From the NCBI RefSeq assembly GCF_003112775.1, contig NZ_BFCH01000006.1, positions 1 to 47,998 on the forward strand: a stretch of 47,998 nt of DNA, written 5' to 3'. The translations under genes were made by a program, and so were the position numbers. Shown here piece by piece: positions 33,453 to 41,225 of this stretch; position 1 is the first letter of the stretch, and each line of letters starts with the position of its first letter. The DNA comes from Mycobacterium montefiorense. Its GTDB lineage: Bacteria > Actinomycetota > Actinomycetes > Mycobacteriales > Mycobacteriaceae. Under the pieces are notes generated by a model, which was not told where the DNA came from, ran no database searches, and saw only the letters and a program-made list of their open reading frames with translations.

Positions 33453-33528
33453 AAGTAATAAACCGCCGTCCGCGGATTCGGTACTATCCCCACTTCGCCG
33501 CGGGTCTATTTCGTCGTGCGGATCCTGA
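33445..33528 (+). CDS. Short ORF with strong ribosome binding site behind uORF B
   Basis: TTG at 33445 follows AGGAGGTGGGG by a spacing of about nine bases and opens 27 codons (Met-Asp-Lys-Ser-Asn-Lys-Pro-Pro-Ser) to a TGA at 33526. It overlaps the upstream ORF by eight bases. No family is recognised. It may be the intact peptide gene or the 5' part of a decayed gene. Confidence 0.3.
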   Translation: MDKSNKPPSADSVLSPLRRGSISSCGS

Positions 33529-33570
33529 ACGCCGTTCTCCATCAACCTGTTACGGTAGCGCTTCGTTGGG

Positions 33571-33742
33571 GTGCCAGACAGCGCAGACGGTTCTGGGCCA
33601 CCTGGCGCACCCCTGCCTTGGCAACCCTGAATCGGCCAGTGCTGTCCCGCTGCGTAAGGCCGGACTGCTCACCTTGCGCGGCTACCTGATGATCGCCGCC
33701 GTCCTGGTGGTGGTCAGGATCGTCCGGGCAGCCGGCCACTGA
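33571..33742 (+). pseudogene. Small single-helix membrane protein, split by a +1 frame change at CCC-TGA
   Basis: GTG at 33571 opens a Pro/Gly-rich frame (Gly-Pro-Pro-Gly-Ala-Pro-Leu-Pro-Trp-Gln-Pro) that stops at TGA 33628-33630. Shifting by one base at CCC-TGA continues into [12 protein letters not shown] and a membrane helix ending Arg-Ala-Ala-Gly-His, with a stop at 33740. Read this way it is a coherent 56-residue protein with a cytoplasmic tail and one helix. It is either a frameshift pseudogene or a programmed +1 shift. A TTG at 33566 could instead start the second frame directly. Confidence 0.4.
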
Positions 33743-33775
33743 CCCGACAACCACGACCGCCGAAAGGATTCACAG

Positions 33776-33853
33776 ATGCACAGCGCCGCGCGGCATACAG
33801 CTTCGTCGCTCGCAATCGAAAGTTACTGCCGCCGACGGGAATTCCGGAGATGA
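33776..33853 (+). CDS. 25-codon ORF overlapping the VWA gene start
   Basis: The ATG at 33776 follows GAAAGGA by seven bases. The frame ends Arg-Arg-Arg-Glu-Phe-Arg-Arg with a TGA that overlaps the VWA start codon as ATGA. In the Rv1480-Rv1481 gene pair a DUF58 gene precedes the VWA gene, so this ORF may be the leftover 3' end of such a neighbour now supplying ribosomes to the VWA gene (inference). Confidence 0.35.
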   Translation: MHSAARHTASSLAIESYCRRREFRR

Positions 33854-34857
33854 CCGTGCCTATGCTGGGCCCGTTGACAACGTCAGGTTTCGAGCACAAG
33901 TGGTGGTTCTTATTTGTGTTCGTCGTCATCGGGTTGGTCGGCCTGTACGTCCTGGCCCTGATCAGCCGACGACGTCGACTGCTGCGATTTGCCAATATGG
34001 ACATACTGGAGCGGGTAGCGCCGACGGGCTCGAGGCGGTGGCGGCACCTGCCGGCGATCCTGCTCGTGGTTGCCCTGCTCGCGTCCACGGTGGGGTTGGC
34101 CGGCCCGACCCATTCGGTGCAGATTCCGCGCAATCGCGCGGTCGTCATGTTATTGATCCAGGTATCGCCGGCGATGACCGCCACCGACATGGCACCGAGC
34201 AGGCTGGTCGCCGCCCAGCAAGCCGGTAGACAAATCACCGAACAGCTCCCTGCAGGAATCAATCTGGGGCTGATCGCCTTCTCTGGCACTCCAGCGGTGT
34301 TGGTGTCCCCGACAATTGATCACCAGGCCACCATGACTGCGATCGACAAGCTGCAAGTCTCTTATCGCACCGCTGTCGGCGACGCTATCTTCGCTGCACT
34401 GCAATCCATCGCCACTGTCGGCGCGGTGCTCGGCGGAGGTTCTGGTGCACCACCGGCACGGATCGTGCTGGAGTCGACTGGCCGGGAGAACCACCCACCG
34501 GACCCCGATAATCCCCGCGGCGAATTCACCGCCGCCCGCGCCGCCCGCGATCAAGGTGTGCCGATCTCCACCATCGCTTTTGGAACCCCCAACGGAACAA
34601 TCCAGTTGGACGGTGCACACGTGTCGGTGCCAGTCGAAGACGATGCCCTCAAACGCGTCGCCCAATTGTCGGGCGGACACGCATTCCATGTCGATAACAC
34701 TGCCGAACTCAAGACTGCCTACGCCAGCATCCAGCAGCAGATCGGCTACGAGACCGTCCGGGGAGATAACAGCACGAGTTGGTTTCGGCTGGGGGTGCTG
34801 CTCCTCGTTTGCGCCGCACTGGCCGGTCTCCTCATTAACCGGACGCTGCCGAATTGA
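33850..34857 (+). CDS. VWA-domain membrane protein, Rv1481-like paralogue with lost metal site
   Basis: This 335-residue protein has two N-terminal membrane helices (about 18-38 and 67-85), a VWA domain (about 96-290) and a C-terminal helix (about 311-330). This is the BatA-like layout of Rv1481, and the Met-Thr-Val-Pro-Met-Leu-Gly-Pro start and Gln-Gln-Gln-Ile-Gly-Tyr-Glu-Thr near the end match it. The MIDAS metal site is gone: Asp-x-Ser-x-Ser is Gln104-Val-Ser-Pro-Ala108, and the later aspartate in Leu-Phe-Ser-Asp-Gly is Thr210. It may act as a metal-independent binding module. It lies behind the riboswitch-B arm and is divergent from mgtC. Confidence 0.85.
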   Translation: MTVPMLGPLTTSGFEHKWWFLFVFVVIGLVGLYVLALISRRRRLLRFANMDILERVAPTGSRRWRHLPAILLVVALLASTVGLAGPTHSVQIPRNRAVVMLLIQVSPAMTATDMAPSRLVAAQQAGRQITEQLPAGINLGLIAFSGTPAVLVSPTIDHQATMTAIDKLQVSYRTAVGDAIFAALQSIATVGAVLGGGSGAPPARIVLESTGRENHPPDPDNPRGEFTAARAARDQGVPISTIAFGTPNGTIQLDGAHVSVPVEDDALKRVAQLSGGHAFHVDNTAELKTAYASIQQQIGYETVRGDNSTSWFRLGVLLLVCAALAGLLINRTLPN

Positions 34858-34989
34858 TATGCACAGCACGGATAATCACTGCTGCTTCAGTACCGAAGGG
34901 TGTCAGCGGCCCCGGCTGGCCGACGTGTTGTGGTTCCGAGGGCGAGCGCGTCGAAGCCGCCAACGCGGGCTCAAGCGCCGCCGCCGGTG

Positions 34990-35019
34990 TTGACATCTAT
35001 TCATCATTGTCGTACGAAT
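34990..35019 (+). promoter_or_regulatory. Predicted promoter for leaderless cyp130
   Basis: A perfect TTGACA at 34990-34995, 17 bases, then TACGAAT at 35013-35019. Transcription would start at about 35025, which is the A of the cyp130 ATG, so the mRNA is probably leaderless. I see no gene in the 167 bases between the VWA stop and this ATG; a 44-codon frame starting at 34860 is Arg-rich and unsupported. Confidence 0.6.
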
Positions 35020-35024
35020 GAGAC

Positions 35025-36266
35025 ATGACAGTGGTTATGTCTTACAACACACCGGTCATGTTCGAGCTGGCCACCGCCGACACCTGGCCGAACCCGTGGC
35101 CGATGTACCGCGCGCTGCGCGACCACGACCCGGTGCACCGCGTGGTGCCGCCCAAACACCCCGAGCAGGACTACTACGTGTTGTCCCGGCACGCCGACGT
35201 GTGGTCGGCGGCCCGCGACCACGAGACGTTCTCCTCGGCACAGGGTCTGACGGTTAACTACGGCGATTTGGAAATGATTGGCCTGCAAGATAATCCGCCG
35301 CTCGTGATGCAGGATCCGCCGGTACACACCGAGTTTCGCAAGCTGGTGTCGCGAGGGTTTACCCCCCGGCAGGTCGAGGCGGTAGAGCCCAAGGTGCGCG
35401 AGTTCGTCGTGCAGCGCATCGAGAAGCTGCGCGCCGAGGGCGGCGGCGACATCGTCGCCGACCTGTTCAAGCCGCTGCCGTCGATGGTGGTCGCGCATTA
35501 CCTCGGGGTGCCCGAAGAGGATTGGGCTCAATTCGACGGCTGGACGCAGGCCATCGTCGCGGCCAATACCGCCGAGGGCGGCGTCGCAAGCGCGCTGGAA
35601 ACCGTCGGCGACGCGGTCGGATCGATGATGGCCTACTTCACCGGGCTGATCGAGTGCCGCCGCACCGATCCGCAGGACGACACCATTTCTCACCTGGTCG
35701 CGGCCGGCGTCGGCGCCGACGGCGATATCTCGGGCACGCTGTCGATTCTGGCGTTCACCTTCACGATGGTTACCGGCGGCAACGACACGGTGACCGGCAT
35801 GCTCGGCGGTTCGATGCCGCTGCTACACCAACGGCCGGATCAGCGAGAGCTGTTGGGGGACAAGCCCGAACTGATCACCGATGCGATCGAGGAACTGTTG
35901 CGGCTCACCTCACCCGCACAGGGTTTGGCGCGCACGGTCACCCGCGACGTGACGATCGGCGACACCACCGTCCCGGCCGATCGCCGGGTGCTGCTGCTGT
36001 ACGGGTCGGCCAACCGCGATGAACGCCAATACGGGCCGGACGCCGGCGAGCTCGACGTGACCCGCTGCCCGCGCAACATCCTGACCTTCAGCCACGGAGC
36101 TCACCACTGTCTGGGTGCGGCCGCGGCGCGGATGCAATCCCGGGTCGCACTGACCGAACTGCTGGCCCGCTGCCCGGATTTCGACGTCGATGAGAACTCG
36201 ATCGAGTGGGCGGGCGGTAGCTATGTGCGGCGTCCGGTGTCGGTGCCGATCACGGTGAAGTCCTGA
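35025..36266 (+). CDS. cyp130: Cytochrome P450 CYP130
   Basis: This 413-residue soluble P450 is very close to M. tuberculosis CYP130 over its whole length. The heme ligand is Cys362 in Phe-Ser-His-Gly-Ala-His-His-Cys-Leu-Gly. The K-helix ExxR is Glu290-Leu-Leu-Arg293, and the I-helix oxygen site is Gly-Gly-Asn-Asp-Thr (251-255) instead of the usual Ala-Gly-x-Asp-Thr, a known CYP130 feature. CYP130 binds azole drugs and N-demethylates dextromethorphan in vitro; its natural substrate is uncertain. The ATG at 35025 is set by the promoter directly upstream. The tetR gene overlaps its stop as TGATG. Confidence 0.95.
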   Translation: MTVVMSYNTPVMFELATADTWPNPWPMYRALRDHDPVHRVVPPKHPEQDYYVLSRHADVWSAARDHETFSSAQGLTVNYGDLEMIGLQDNPPLVMQDPPVHTEFRKLVSRGFTPRQVEAVEPKVREFVVQRIEKLRAEGGGDIVADLFKPLPSMVVAHYLGVPEEDWAQFDGWTQAIVAANTAEGGVASALETVGDAVGSMMAYFTGLIECRRTDPQDDTISHLVAAGVGADGDISGTLSILAFTFTMVTGGNDTVTGMLGGSMPLLHQRPDQRELLGDKPELITDAIEELLRLTSPAQGLARTVTRDVTIGDTTVPADRRVLLLYGSANRDERQYGPDAGELDVTRCPRNILTFSHGAHHCLGAAAARMQSRVALTELLARCPDFDVDENSIEWAGGSYVRRPVSVPITVKS

Positions 36267-36847
36267 TGCCCGGTAACGACTGGCTCGCGATGAGCCGCAG
36301 CGAAGCAGCCGCGGACCGGATCCTCGACGCAGCCGAGCAGCTCTACACCGCGCGCGACTCGGATTCGATTGGCATGAACGAGATCGCCAGGGCCGCAGGC
36401 TGTTCCCGCGCGACGCTGTACCGGTATTTCGACAACCGCGAGGCGCTGCGAACCGCGTATATCCACCGCGAGACGCACCGGCTGGGCCGCGAGATCATCG
36501 TGCGGACCGGCGACATCGCGGATCCCCGCGAAAGGCTGATCGAGAGCATCCTCGTCACGCTGGGGATGGTTCGCGAAAGTCCGGCGTTGGCAGCGTGGTT
36601 CGCCACCACCCGCGCACCGATCGGTGGTGAGTTGGCTGGACAGTCCGACGTGATCGCGGCCTTGGCGGTGGCGTTCCTGCACTCGCTGGGCCCTGAGGAT
36701 CCCGCCGTCGTCGAACGCCGGGCCCGCTGGGCAGTCCGGGTGATCGTCTCGCTGCTGACGTATCCGGGCCGCGACATAACAGAGGAGCGGGCGATGATCG
36801 AGGAATTTGTCGTCCCGATCATCGCCCCGGCAAGCGCCCGCCGCTAG
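36266..36847 (+). CDS. TetR-family regulator next to cyp130 (Rv1255c orthologue)
   Basis: This 193-residue repressor has an N-terminal TetR DNA-binding domain: Ile-Leu-Asp-Ala-Ala-Glu, then the helix-turn-helix Met-Asn-Glu-Ile-Ala-Arg-Ala-Ala-Gly-Cys-Ser-Arg-Ala-Thr-Leu-Tyr-Arg-Tyr-Phe (about 36-54). A helical ligand-binding domain follows. The ATG overlaps the cyp130 stop by one base, so the two are translated together and the regulator probably controls its own operon. The inducer is unknown. It is convergent with the siderophore-interacting protein gene, 24 bases apart. Confidence 0.9.
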   Translation: MPGNDWLAMSRSEAAADRILDAAEQLYTARDSDSIGMNEIARAAGCSRATLYRYFDNREALRTAYIHRETHRLGREIIVRTGDIADPRERLIESILVTLGMVRESPALAAWFATTRAPIGGELAGQSDVIAALAVAFLHSLGPEDPAVVERRARWAVRVIVSLLTYPGRDITEERAMIEEFVVPIIAPASARR

Positions 36848-36871
36848 CTGGCAGCCATCCCCCTCTTCGTA

Positions 36872-37588
36872 TCAGGCCACCCAATAGGCTTGCGCCTTAA
36901 TGGATTTGCGTGGGATACCGAAGTCCTCTCGTAACGTCTTGGCAATCGAGCGGGTGGTGCGGTTGTCGCAGGCCACCCAGCCGAAGTGGTCGCCGGCATC
37001 GAAAGCCGCCGATCGCACCGCCTCCAGCAGGGCTTGACCGGCGTTCTTGCGGTCCACCCAGGTGATGTCGGCACCAATCACCACCGGCAGGTCTTTGTCG
37101 TCGTCGTGGCCGGCTTCCAAGAACACCTGCGCCGGGGCGTCGCCGATCGCGGCGAGCAGTGAGTTGATGGCCGGCAGCGAGGCGCTGTCGCCGACGATGA
37201 CGTATCCGGCCGGCGCCGGTTCGGGAATGGCGAACCTGCTGCCCAGCACGGTCGCCTCGATGGTGTCGCCGGGCTGGGCCGCGCGCGCCCACTGCGATGC
37301 GATGCCGTCGTGCAGTGCGAATTCGATGCTCACCGTGTCGGTGCCCGGGTCGGGGTCGACCAGGGTAAAGCCACGCTGGTGCACCTTGTCGCCGTCGGCG
37401 AACCACATCCGGATCCACATCGTCGGATGGACCGAGTGCGCGGCGAGCATGCCACCGGCGTCGAAGCTCAGCTGCAGGTAGTGCGGGCCGATCTCGCGCC
37501 GGCCGGTGACCGTCAGCCGGTAGTCCCCGGCGCCCATCAGCCTAAGCACCGTGCCCGTCCAGCCGCGGGTTGCCTTGTGTTCGCTCAT
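36872..37588 (-). CDS. Siderophore-interacting FAD reductase (SIP family)
   Basis: This 238-residue protein has an FAD-binding beta-barrel with Arg-Gly-Phe-Thr-Leu-Val (the isoalloxazine motif) and a C-terminal NAD(P)-binding SIP domain (Val-Ile-Val-Gly-Asp-Ser-Ala-Ser-Leu-Pro-Ala, then Trp-Val-Ala-Cys-Asp-Asn). It should reduce ferric siderophores, here mycobactin or carboxymycobactin, to release iron; the M. tuberculosis relative is Rv2895c. GGGAGGG about nine bases before the ATG at 37588 fixes the start, although an in-frame ATG exists at 37606. An IdeR box lies 33-51 bases upstream. H37Rv has no gene here between Rv1254 and Rv1255c. Confidence 0.9.
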   Translation of the reverse strand: MSEHKATRGWTGTVLRLMGAGDYRLTVTGRREIGPHYLQLSFDAGGMLAAHSVHPTMWIRMWFADGDKVHQRGFTLVDPDPGTDTVSIEFALHDGIASQWARAAQPGDTIEATVLGSRFAIPEPAPAGYVIVGDSASLPAINSLLAAIGDAPAQVFLEAGHDDDKDLPVVIGADITWVDRKNAGQALLEAVRSAAFDAGDHFGWVACDNRTTRSIAKTLREDFGIPRKSIKAQAYWVA

Positions 37589-37620
37589 CGAGTGATGCCC
37601 TCCCATAACTCTGCATCGAG

Positions 37621-37639
37621 TTAGGTTAGGGTAACCTAT
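37621..37639 (-). promoter_or_regulatory. IdeR iron box controlling the siderophore-interacting protein
   Basis: TTAGGTTAGGGTAACCTAT agrees with the mycobacterial IdeR consensus TTAGGTTAGGCTAACCTAA at 17 of 19 positions and has a nearly perfect palindromic core. It is placed 33-51 bases before the reductase start, where bound Fe-IdeR would block transcription. The gene should therefore be turned on by iron starvation. Confidence 0.9.
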
Positions 37640-37656
37640 CTAAAGCGGATTGTCAC

Positions 37657-38796
37657 TCAGCCGGGTACTCGGGTGACGCGGTGCAAGAGCCAGGCCAGCG
37701 GGATCGTCACCACCAGCGTCGCGATGAACAGGTAGAGCATCGACCCGGTGTAGACGTGGGCTCGCACGATGTAGACCATCGCGAATTCCATGGTCACCAG
37801 GTGGATCAGGAAGATCTCGTAGGAGATCTCGCCGAGCCACACCATCGGCCGGCTGGCCAGCAGCTGCCAGTACCAACCGTGGCCCGCCAGCGCCAGCGGG
37901 GCCACCGCCAGGGTGGCGATCACCGTATAGAAGACCGTCTTGACCACCGCCTCCGCCATCGCCGAGGGTGACGTCGTGGGTGCGCCCCCGATCGGGGTGG
38001 CGACGATGAAATAGCAGATGACCGCCAGCGGTACCGCCGCGAATGCGTAGCAGCGCACCCCCATTGCTTGCAGCACCGCGAGCAACATGCCGCCCAGAAA
38101 CCAGGCCAGGTAGGTCGGCAGCCATAACCGGGCGCCGTCGGGAAACCAGTGATCGACGCGCACCAGGACCACCCACACCGGGCTGATCAAAGCCAGCGCC
38201 AGCACAGTGCCCACCAACAGGTTCGGCCGCCAGCGCCGCCGGCAGACAACCACCAGAAGCAGGTACGCCAAGAACGGCAGAATGACATAGAACGACGCCT
38301 CCACGGCCAGGCTCCACATCTGGGTCAGGCCCTGATGCAGGTACTTGCCGAGATAGCCGTCGGTGTAGATCTGCGTCAACGTGAGGTTGCGGACCAGCCC
38401 GAGCCAGGAATGTCCGGGGTTGGGTCCGGCTTCGCGGTAGTGGTACAGCAGATAAGCGATCAGCACGGTGATGACGTAGGCGGGCATGATGCGCCGAACC
38501 CGGTGCCGCGCATACCGGCTCACCGAGGGAGGCGGCCCGCCGGTGGCAGCCGCCTGCACCCACGGGCGGAACAGCAGAAAGCCGGACAGCACGAAGAAGA
38601 TCGGCACTCCGATTTCCAGCCGGGCCCCCACCAGGCCCCAATAGCCGTGCGTGTACTTGCCGGTGGTGTAGGCCGCATGTGTGCCGACAACCAGGATCGC
38701 GGCGACCGCGCGGATACCGGTCAGGGAAGCGACCCGGTCGACATGCGAGACCTGCTCGAGGCCGCCTTGGGCGTGCTGTTCCTCGGACAGGGTCAT
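37657..38796 (-). CDS. Membrane acyltransferase, acyltransferase-3/OafA family (Rv1254 orthologue)
   Basis: This 379-residue integral membrane protein has about ten helices. The family start Leu-Thr-Gly-Ile-Arg-Ala-Val-Ala-Ala, the likely catalytic His in Val-Val-Gly-Thr-His-Ala, the Phe-Phe-Val-Leu-Ser-Gly-Phe-Leu-Leu segment and the Arg-Arg-Ile-Met-Pro-Ala-Tyr loop are clear. Such enzymes transfer acetyl or longer acyl groups to sugars or lipids of the envelope; the acceptor is unknown. The ATG at 38796 overlaps the deaD stop as ATGA, so it is translated from the deaD mRNA. The open frame of another phase over the same region is a shadow. Confidence 0.9.
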   Translation of the reverse strand: MTLSEEQHAQGGLEQVSHVDRVASLTGIRAVAAILVVGTHAAYTTGKYTHGYWGLVGARLEIGVPIFFVLSGFLLFRPWVQAAATGGPPPSVSRYARHRVRRIMPAYVITVLIAYLLYHYREAGPNPGHSWLGLVRNLTLTQIYTDGYLGKYLHQGLTQMWSLAVEASFYVILPFLAYLLLVVVCRRRWRPNLLVGTVLALALISPVWVVLVRVDHWFPDGARLWLPTYLAWFLGGMLLAVLQAMGVRCYAFAAVPLAVICYFIVATPIGGAPTTSPSAMAEAVVKTVFYTVIATLAVAPLALAGHGWYWQLLASRPMVWLGEISYEIFLIHLVTMEFAMVYIVRAHVYTGSMLYLFIATLVVTIPLAWLLHRVTRVPG

Positions 38797-40508
38797 CCAG
38801 CGCCTTTTCTGCGCGGTTTGCCGCCACCGCGCCGGGGCTTTTCGGAGGACTTGCCGGACGACCGGTCCGGCTTGAGGTCGATCAGCACACCCGAAATACG
38901 GGTGCGTTCAAGCTTTTTGAGCGTCGATGGGGACAGCTTGGCAGGCAACTCCACCAACGAGAAGTCGGGCCCGATGGCGATGTGCCCGAAGTCGCTGCGA
39001 TGCAGGCCGCCCTCGTTGGCGATGGCGCCGACGATCGCGCCCGGCCCGATCTTGTGACGCTTGCCCACGGCGATCCGGTACGTCTGAAACGACCGCATTT
39101 CCCTTGACCTTTCGGGACGGTCCCGGCGCTCGGTGTCGCGCTCGGGCCGCTCGCGGCGCCGGGGCGGCGGCTCGGGCGACATCAAGAACTCTTCGCCGTC
39201 GCGGGACTGCACTGCCAGCGCCGCGGCGATGTCGGCCATCGGGACGTCGTGGTCGCGTTCGTAGTCTCCGACCAGCTTGCGGAACAACTCGATCCCGGGG
39301 TTAGCGAGCGCGTCGGTGATGGAGTCGGCGAATTTCGCCACCCGTTGCGCGTTGACGTCCTCGACGGTGGGCAGTTGCGCCTCGGTCAAGGTCTGGCGGG
39401 TCGCCTTCTCAATTGCCTTGAGCAGATGGCGTTCTCGCGGCGAGACGAACAGCAGCGCGGCGCCCGAACGCCCGGCCCGGCCGGTCCGCCCGATGCGGTG
39501 CACGTAGGACTCGGTGTCGTGCGGGATGTCGTAGTTGAGCACGTGCGAAATGCGTTCCACGTCCAGTCCGCGGGCCGCGACGTCGGTGGCCACCAGGATG
39601 TCGATGCTGCCGTCCTTGAGCGCGGCGACGGTCCGCTCACGCTGCGCCTGCGCGATATCGCCGTTGATGGCTGCCGCGGAAAAACCGCGGGCACGCAGCT
39701 TTTCGGCTACCTCCTCGGTCGCCTGCTTGGTGCGCACGAAGATGATCATCGCCTCGAACGGCTCGACTTCCAGAACCCGGGTCAACGCGTCCATCTTGCG
39801 CGGACCGGCCACCTGGATGTAGCGCTGCGAAATATTCTCGGCGGTAGCGGTTTTCGCTTTGGTGGTGACTTCGAAGGGGTCGTGCAGGTACTTGGTGGTG
39901 AGCTTACGGATAGCGGGCGGCATGGTCGCCGAGAACAGTGCCACCTGTTTGTATTCCGGGGTGTCGCTCAAGATGCGCTCGACGTCCTCGGCGAAGCCCA
40001 TGGTGAGCATCTCGTCCGCCTCGTCGAGCACCAGGTAGTCCACGTGCGACAGATCCAGCGTCCCGCGCTCGAGGTGGTCGATGACCCGGCCGGGCGTGCC
40101 GACCACTACTTGCGCGCCGCGCCGCAGCCCGGCCAACTGCACGGTGTAGGACGACCCGCCGTAGATCGGCAGCACATTGACCTTCAGATGCGCGCCGTAG
40201 CGGCTGAACGCCTCGGCGACCTGCAGGGCCAGCTCGCGGGTGGGTGCCAGCACCAGGGCCTGGGTCGCCTTGCTGCCGACATCGATCTTGGACAGGATCG
40301 GGATCGCGAACGCCGCCGTCTTGCCGGTGCCGGTCTGCGCCAGTCCCACCACGTCGGAGCCCGCCATCAGCGCCGGGATGGTCGCCGCTTGGATCGCCGT
40401 CGGCGTCTCGTAACCGACGTCGGCCGTCGCTCGCAGGACCGCAGGGTGAATCTGCAGGTCGACGAAGGTAGTAGGGGCAGGTTCAGGCGGGCCGTCGGGG
40501 ACTGTCAT
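38793..40508 (-). CDS. deaD: ATP-dependent DEAD-box RNA helicase DeaD/CsdA
   Basis: This 571-residue cold-shock-type RNA helicase has the Q motif (Phe-x-Asp-Leu to Gln40), Walker A Ala-Gln-Thr-Gly-Thr-Gly-Lys-Thr (57-64), Pro-Thr-Arg-Glu-Leu-Ala, Asp-Glu-Ala-Asp, Ser-Ala-Thr and His-Arg-Ile-Gly-Arg-Thr-Gly-Arg. A charged, Arg/Glu-rich linker leads to a DbpA-type RNA-binding domain (Val-Gly-Lys-Arg-His-Lys-Ile-Gly-Pro-Gly-Ala-Ile) and a basic Lys/Arg/Gly tail. It unwinds structured RNA in ribosome assembly and mRNA turnover. The ATG at 40508 begins the conserved Met-Thr-Val-Pro. It is the first gene of a two-gene unit with the acyltransferase and divergent from lprE. Confidence 0.95.
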   Translation of the reverse strand: MTVPDGPPEPAPTTFVDLQIHPAVLRATADVGYETPTAIQAATIPALMAGSDVVGLAQTGTGKTAAFAIPILSKIDVGSKATQALVLAPTRELALQVAEAFSRYGAHLKVNVLPIYGGSSYTVQLAGLRRGAQVVVGTPGRVIDHLERGTLDLSHVDYLVLDEADEMLTMGFAEDVERILSDTPEYKQVALFSATMPPAIRKLTTKYLHDPFEVTTKAKTATAENISQRYIQVAGPRKMDALTRVLEVEPFEAMIIFVRTKQATEEVAEKLRARGFSAAAINGDIAQAQRERTVAALKDGSIDILVATDVAARGLDVERISHVLNYDIPHDTESYVHRIGRTGRAGRSGAALLFVSPRERHLLKAIEKATRQTLTEAQLPTVEDVNAQRVAKFADSITDALANPGIELFRKLVGDYERDHDVPMADIAAALAVQSRDGEEFLMSPEPPPRRRERPERDTERRDRPERSREMRSFQTYRIAVGKRHKIGPGAIVGAIANEGGLHRSDFGHIAIGPDFSLVELPAKLSPSTLKKLERTRISGVLIDLKPDRSSGKSSEKPRRGGGKPRRKGAG

Positions 40509-40583
40509 CGTGCAAGAAGTTTAGTGGTGACCGCGAGCGCAGCGCAGCTGGGCGCGGCGGGTCGCCACCAGCCGGTGCACGCG

Positions 40584-41180
40584 ATGCCGGTACGGTTGCG
40601 CGATGTGTGGTGCCTACCGTGCCGTGTCGAGCCACTGACCGTCGGCCTGCTGCTCGCCGTGACGTTGACCGGCTGCGGTTCTGGAGATTCGACGGTCGCG
40701 AAAACGCCGCAAGCCACGACATCGACCGCGTCGATCACCGCCCCCGCCACACCCAGGCCGAACGAAGCCGCGTCACCCGGCAGCACCGCGCCGGCCGACC
40801 CGTGCGCGGTCAACCTGGCCTCGCCCACGATCGCGAAGGTGGTCTCGGACCTGCCCCGCGATCCGCGCAGCCAACAAGCTTGGAACCCGGAACCGCTGGC
40901 CGGCAACTACAACCAGTGCGCCCAGCTTTCGGCGGTGATCATCAAGGCCAACACCAACGCGGTCAATGCGACCACGCGCGCGGTGCTGTTTCATCTCGGG
41001 CAGTTCATCCCGCAGGGCGTGCCGGACACCTACGGATTCAACGGCATCGACGCGGCGCAAACCACCGGCGACACGGTGGCGTTGACCTACCCCAGCGGTA
41101 TCAACGGCTTGAACACCGACGTGCGATTCCATTGGAACGGCAACACCGTCGAGCTGATCGGTAACGCCACCGGACGCTGA
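40584..41180 (+). CDS. lprE: Lipoprotein LprE
   Basis: This 198-residue lipoprotein has a signal helix and the lipobox Leu-Thr-Gly-Cys with the acylated Cys near residue 31. A long Pro/Ala/Thr/Ser-rich linker precedes a globular domain starting Asp-Pro-Cys-Ala-Val-Asn-Leu-Ala-Ser-Pro-Thr-Ile. It closely matches M. tuberculosis LprE, reported to promote survival in macrophages. The start is either ATG 40584 or GTG 40605: a TACGGT -10 element at 40591-40596 would give a nearly leaderless message starting at 40605. The very long open frame that runs through this gene from 39249 is antisense to deaD and not real upstream of here. Confidence 0.88.
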   Translation: MPVRLRDVWCLPCRVEPLTVGLLLAVTLTGCGSGDSTVAKTPQATTSTASITAPATPRPNEAASPGSTAPADPCAVNLASPTIAKVVSDLPRDPRSQQAWNPEPLAGNYNQCAQLSAVIIKANTNAVNATTRAVLFHLGQFIPQGVPDTYGFNGIDAAQTTGDTVALTYPSGINGLNTDVRFHWNGNTVELIGNATGR

Positions 41181-41225
41181 CCCGGCACACCCTCGCAGAA
41201 CGCCTTCGCCGTCGGTCGCCTGACC

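Noticed and set aside
33410..33742. 110-codon ORF as one protein
   Set aside because: The first two thirds are Arg/Cys/His-rich and cross a predicted ribosome binding site and other short ORFs; only the last 37 residues look like a membrane segment.
34860..34994. 44-codon ORF after the VWA gene
   Set aside because: It is Arg-rich with no ribosome binding site and runs into the cyp130 promoter.
37640..38827. 395-codon minus-strand frame over the acyltransferase
   Set aside because: It is a shifted-phase shadow; the true frame has the acyltransferase-3 motifs and an ATGA overlap with deaD.
39249..40583. Long plus-strand open frame upstream of and fused to lprE
   Set aside because: It is antisense to deaD, is rich in Arg, His, Gln and Gly, and has no domain; GC-rich DNA leaves such frames open by chance. 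Only the lprE part is kept.
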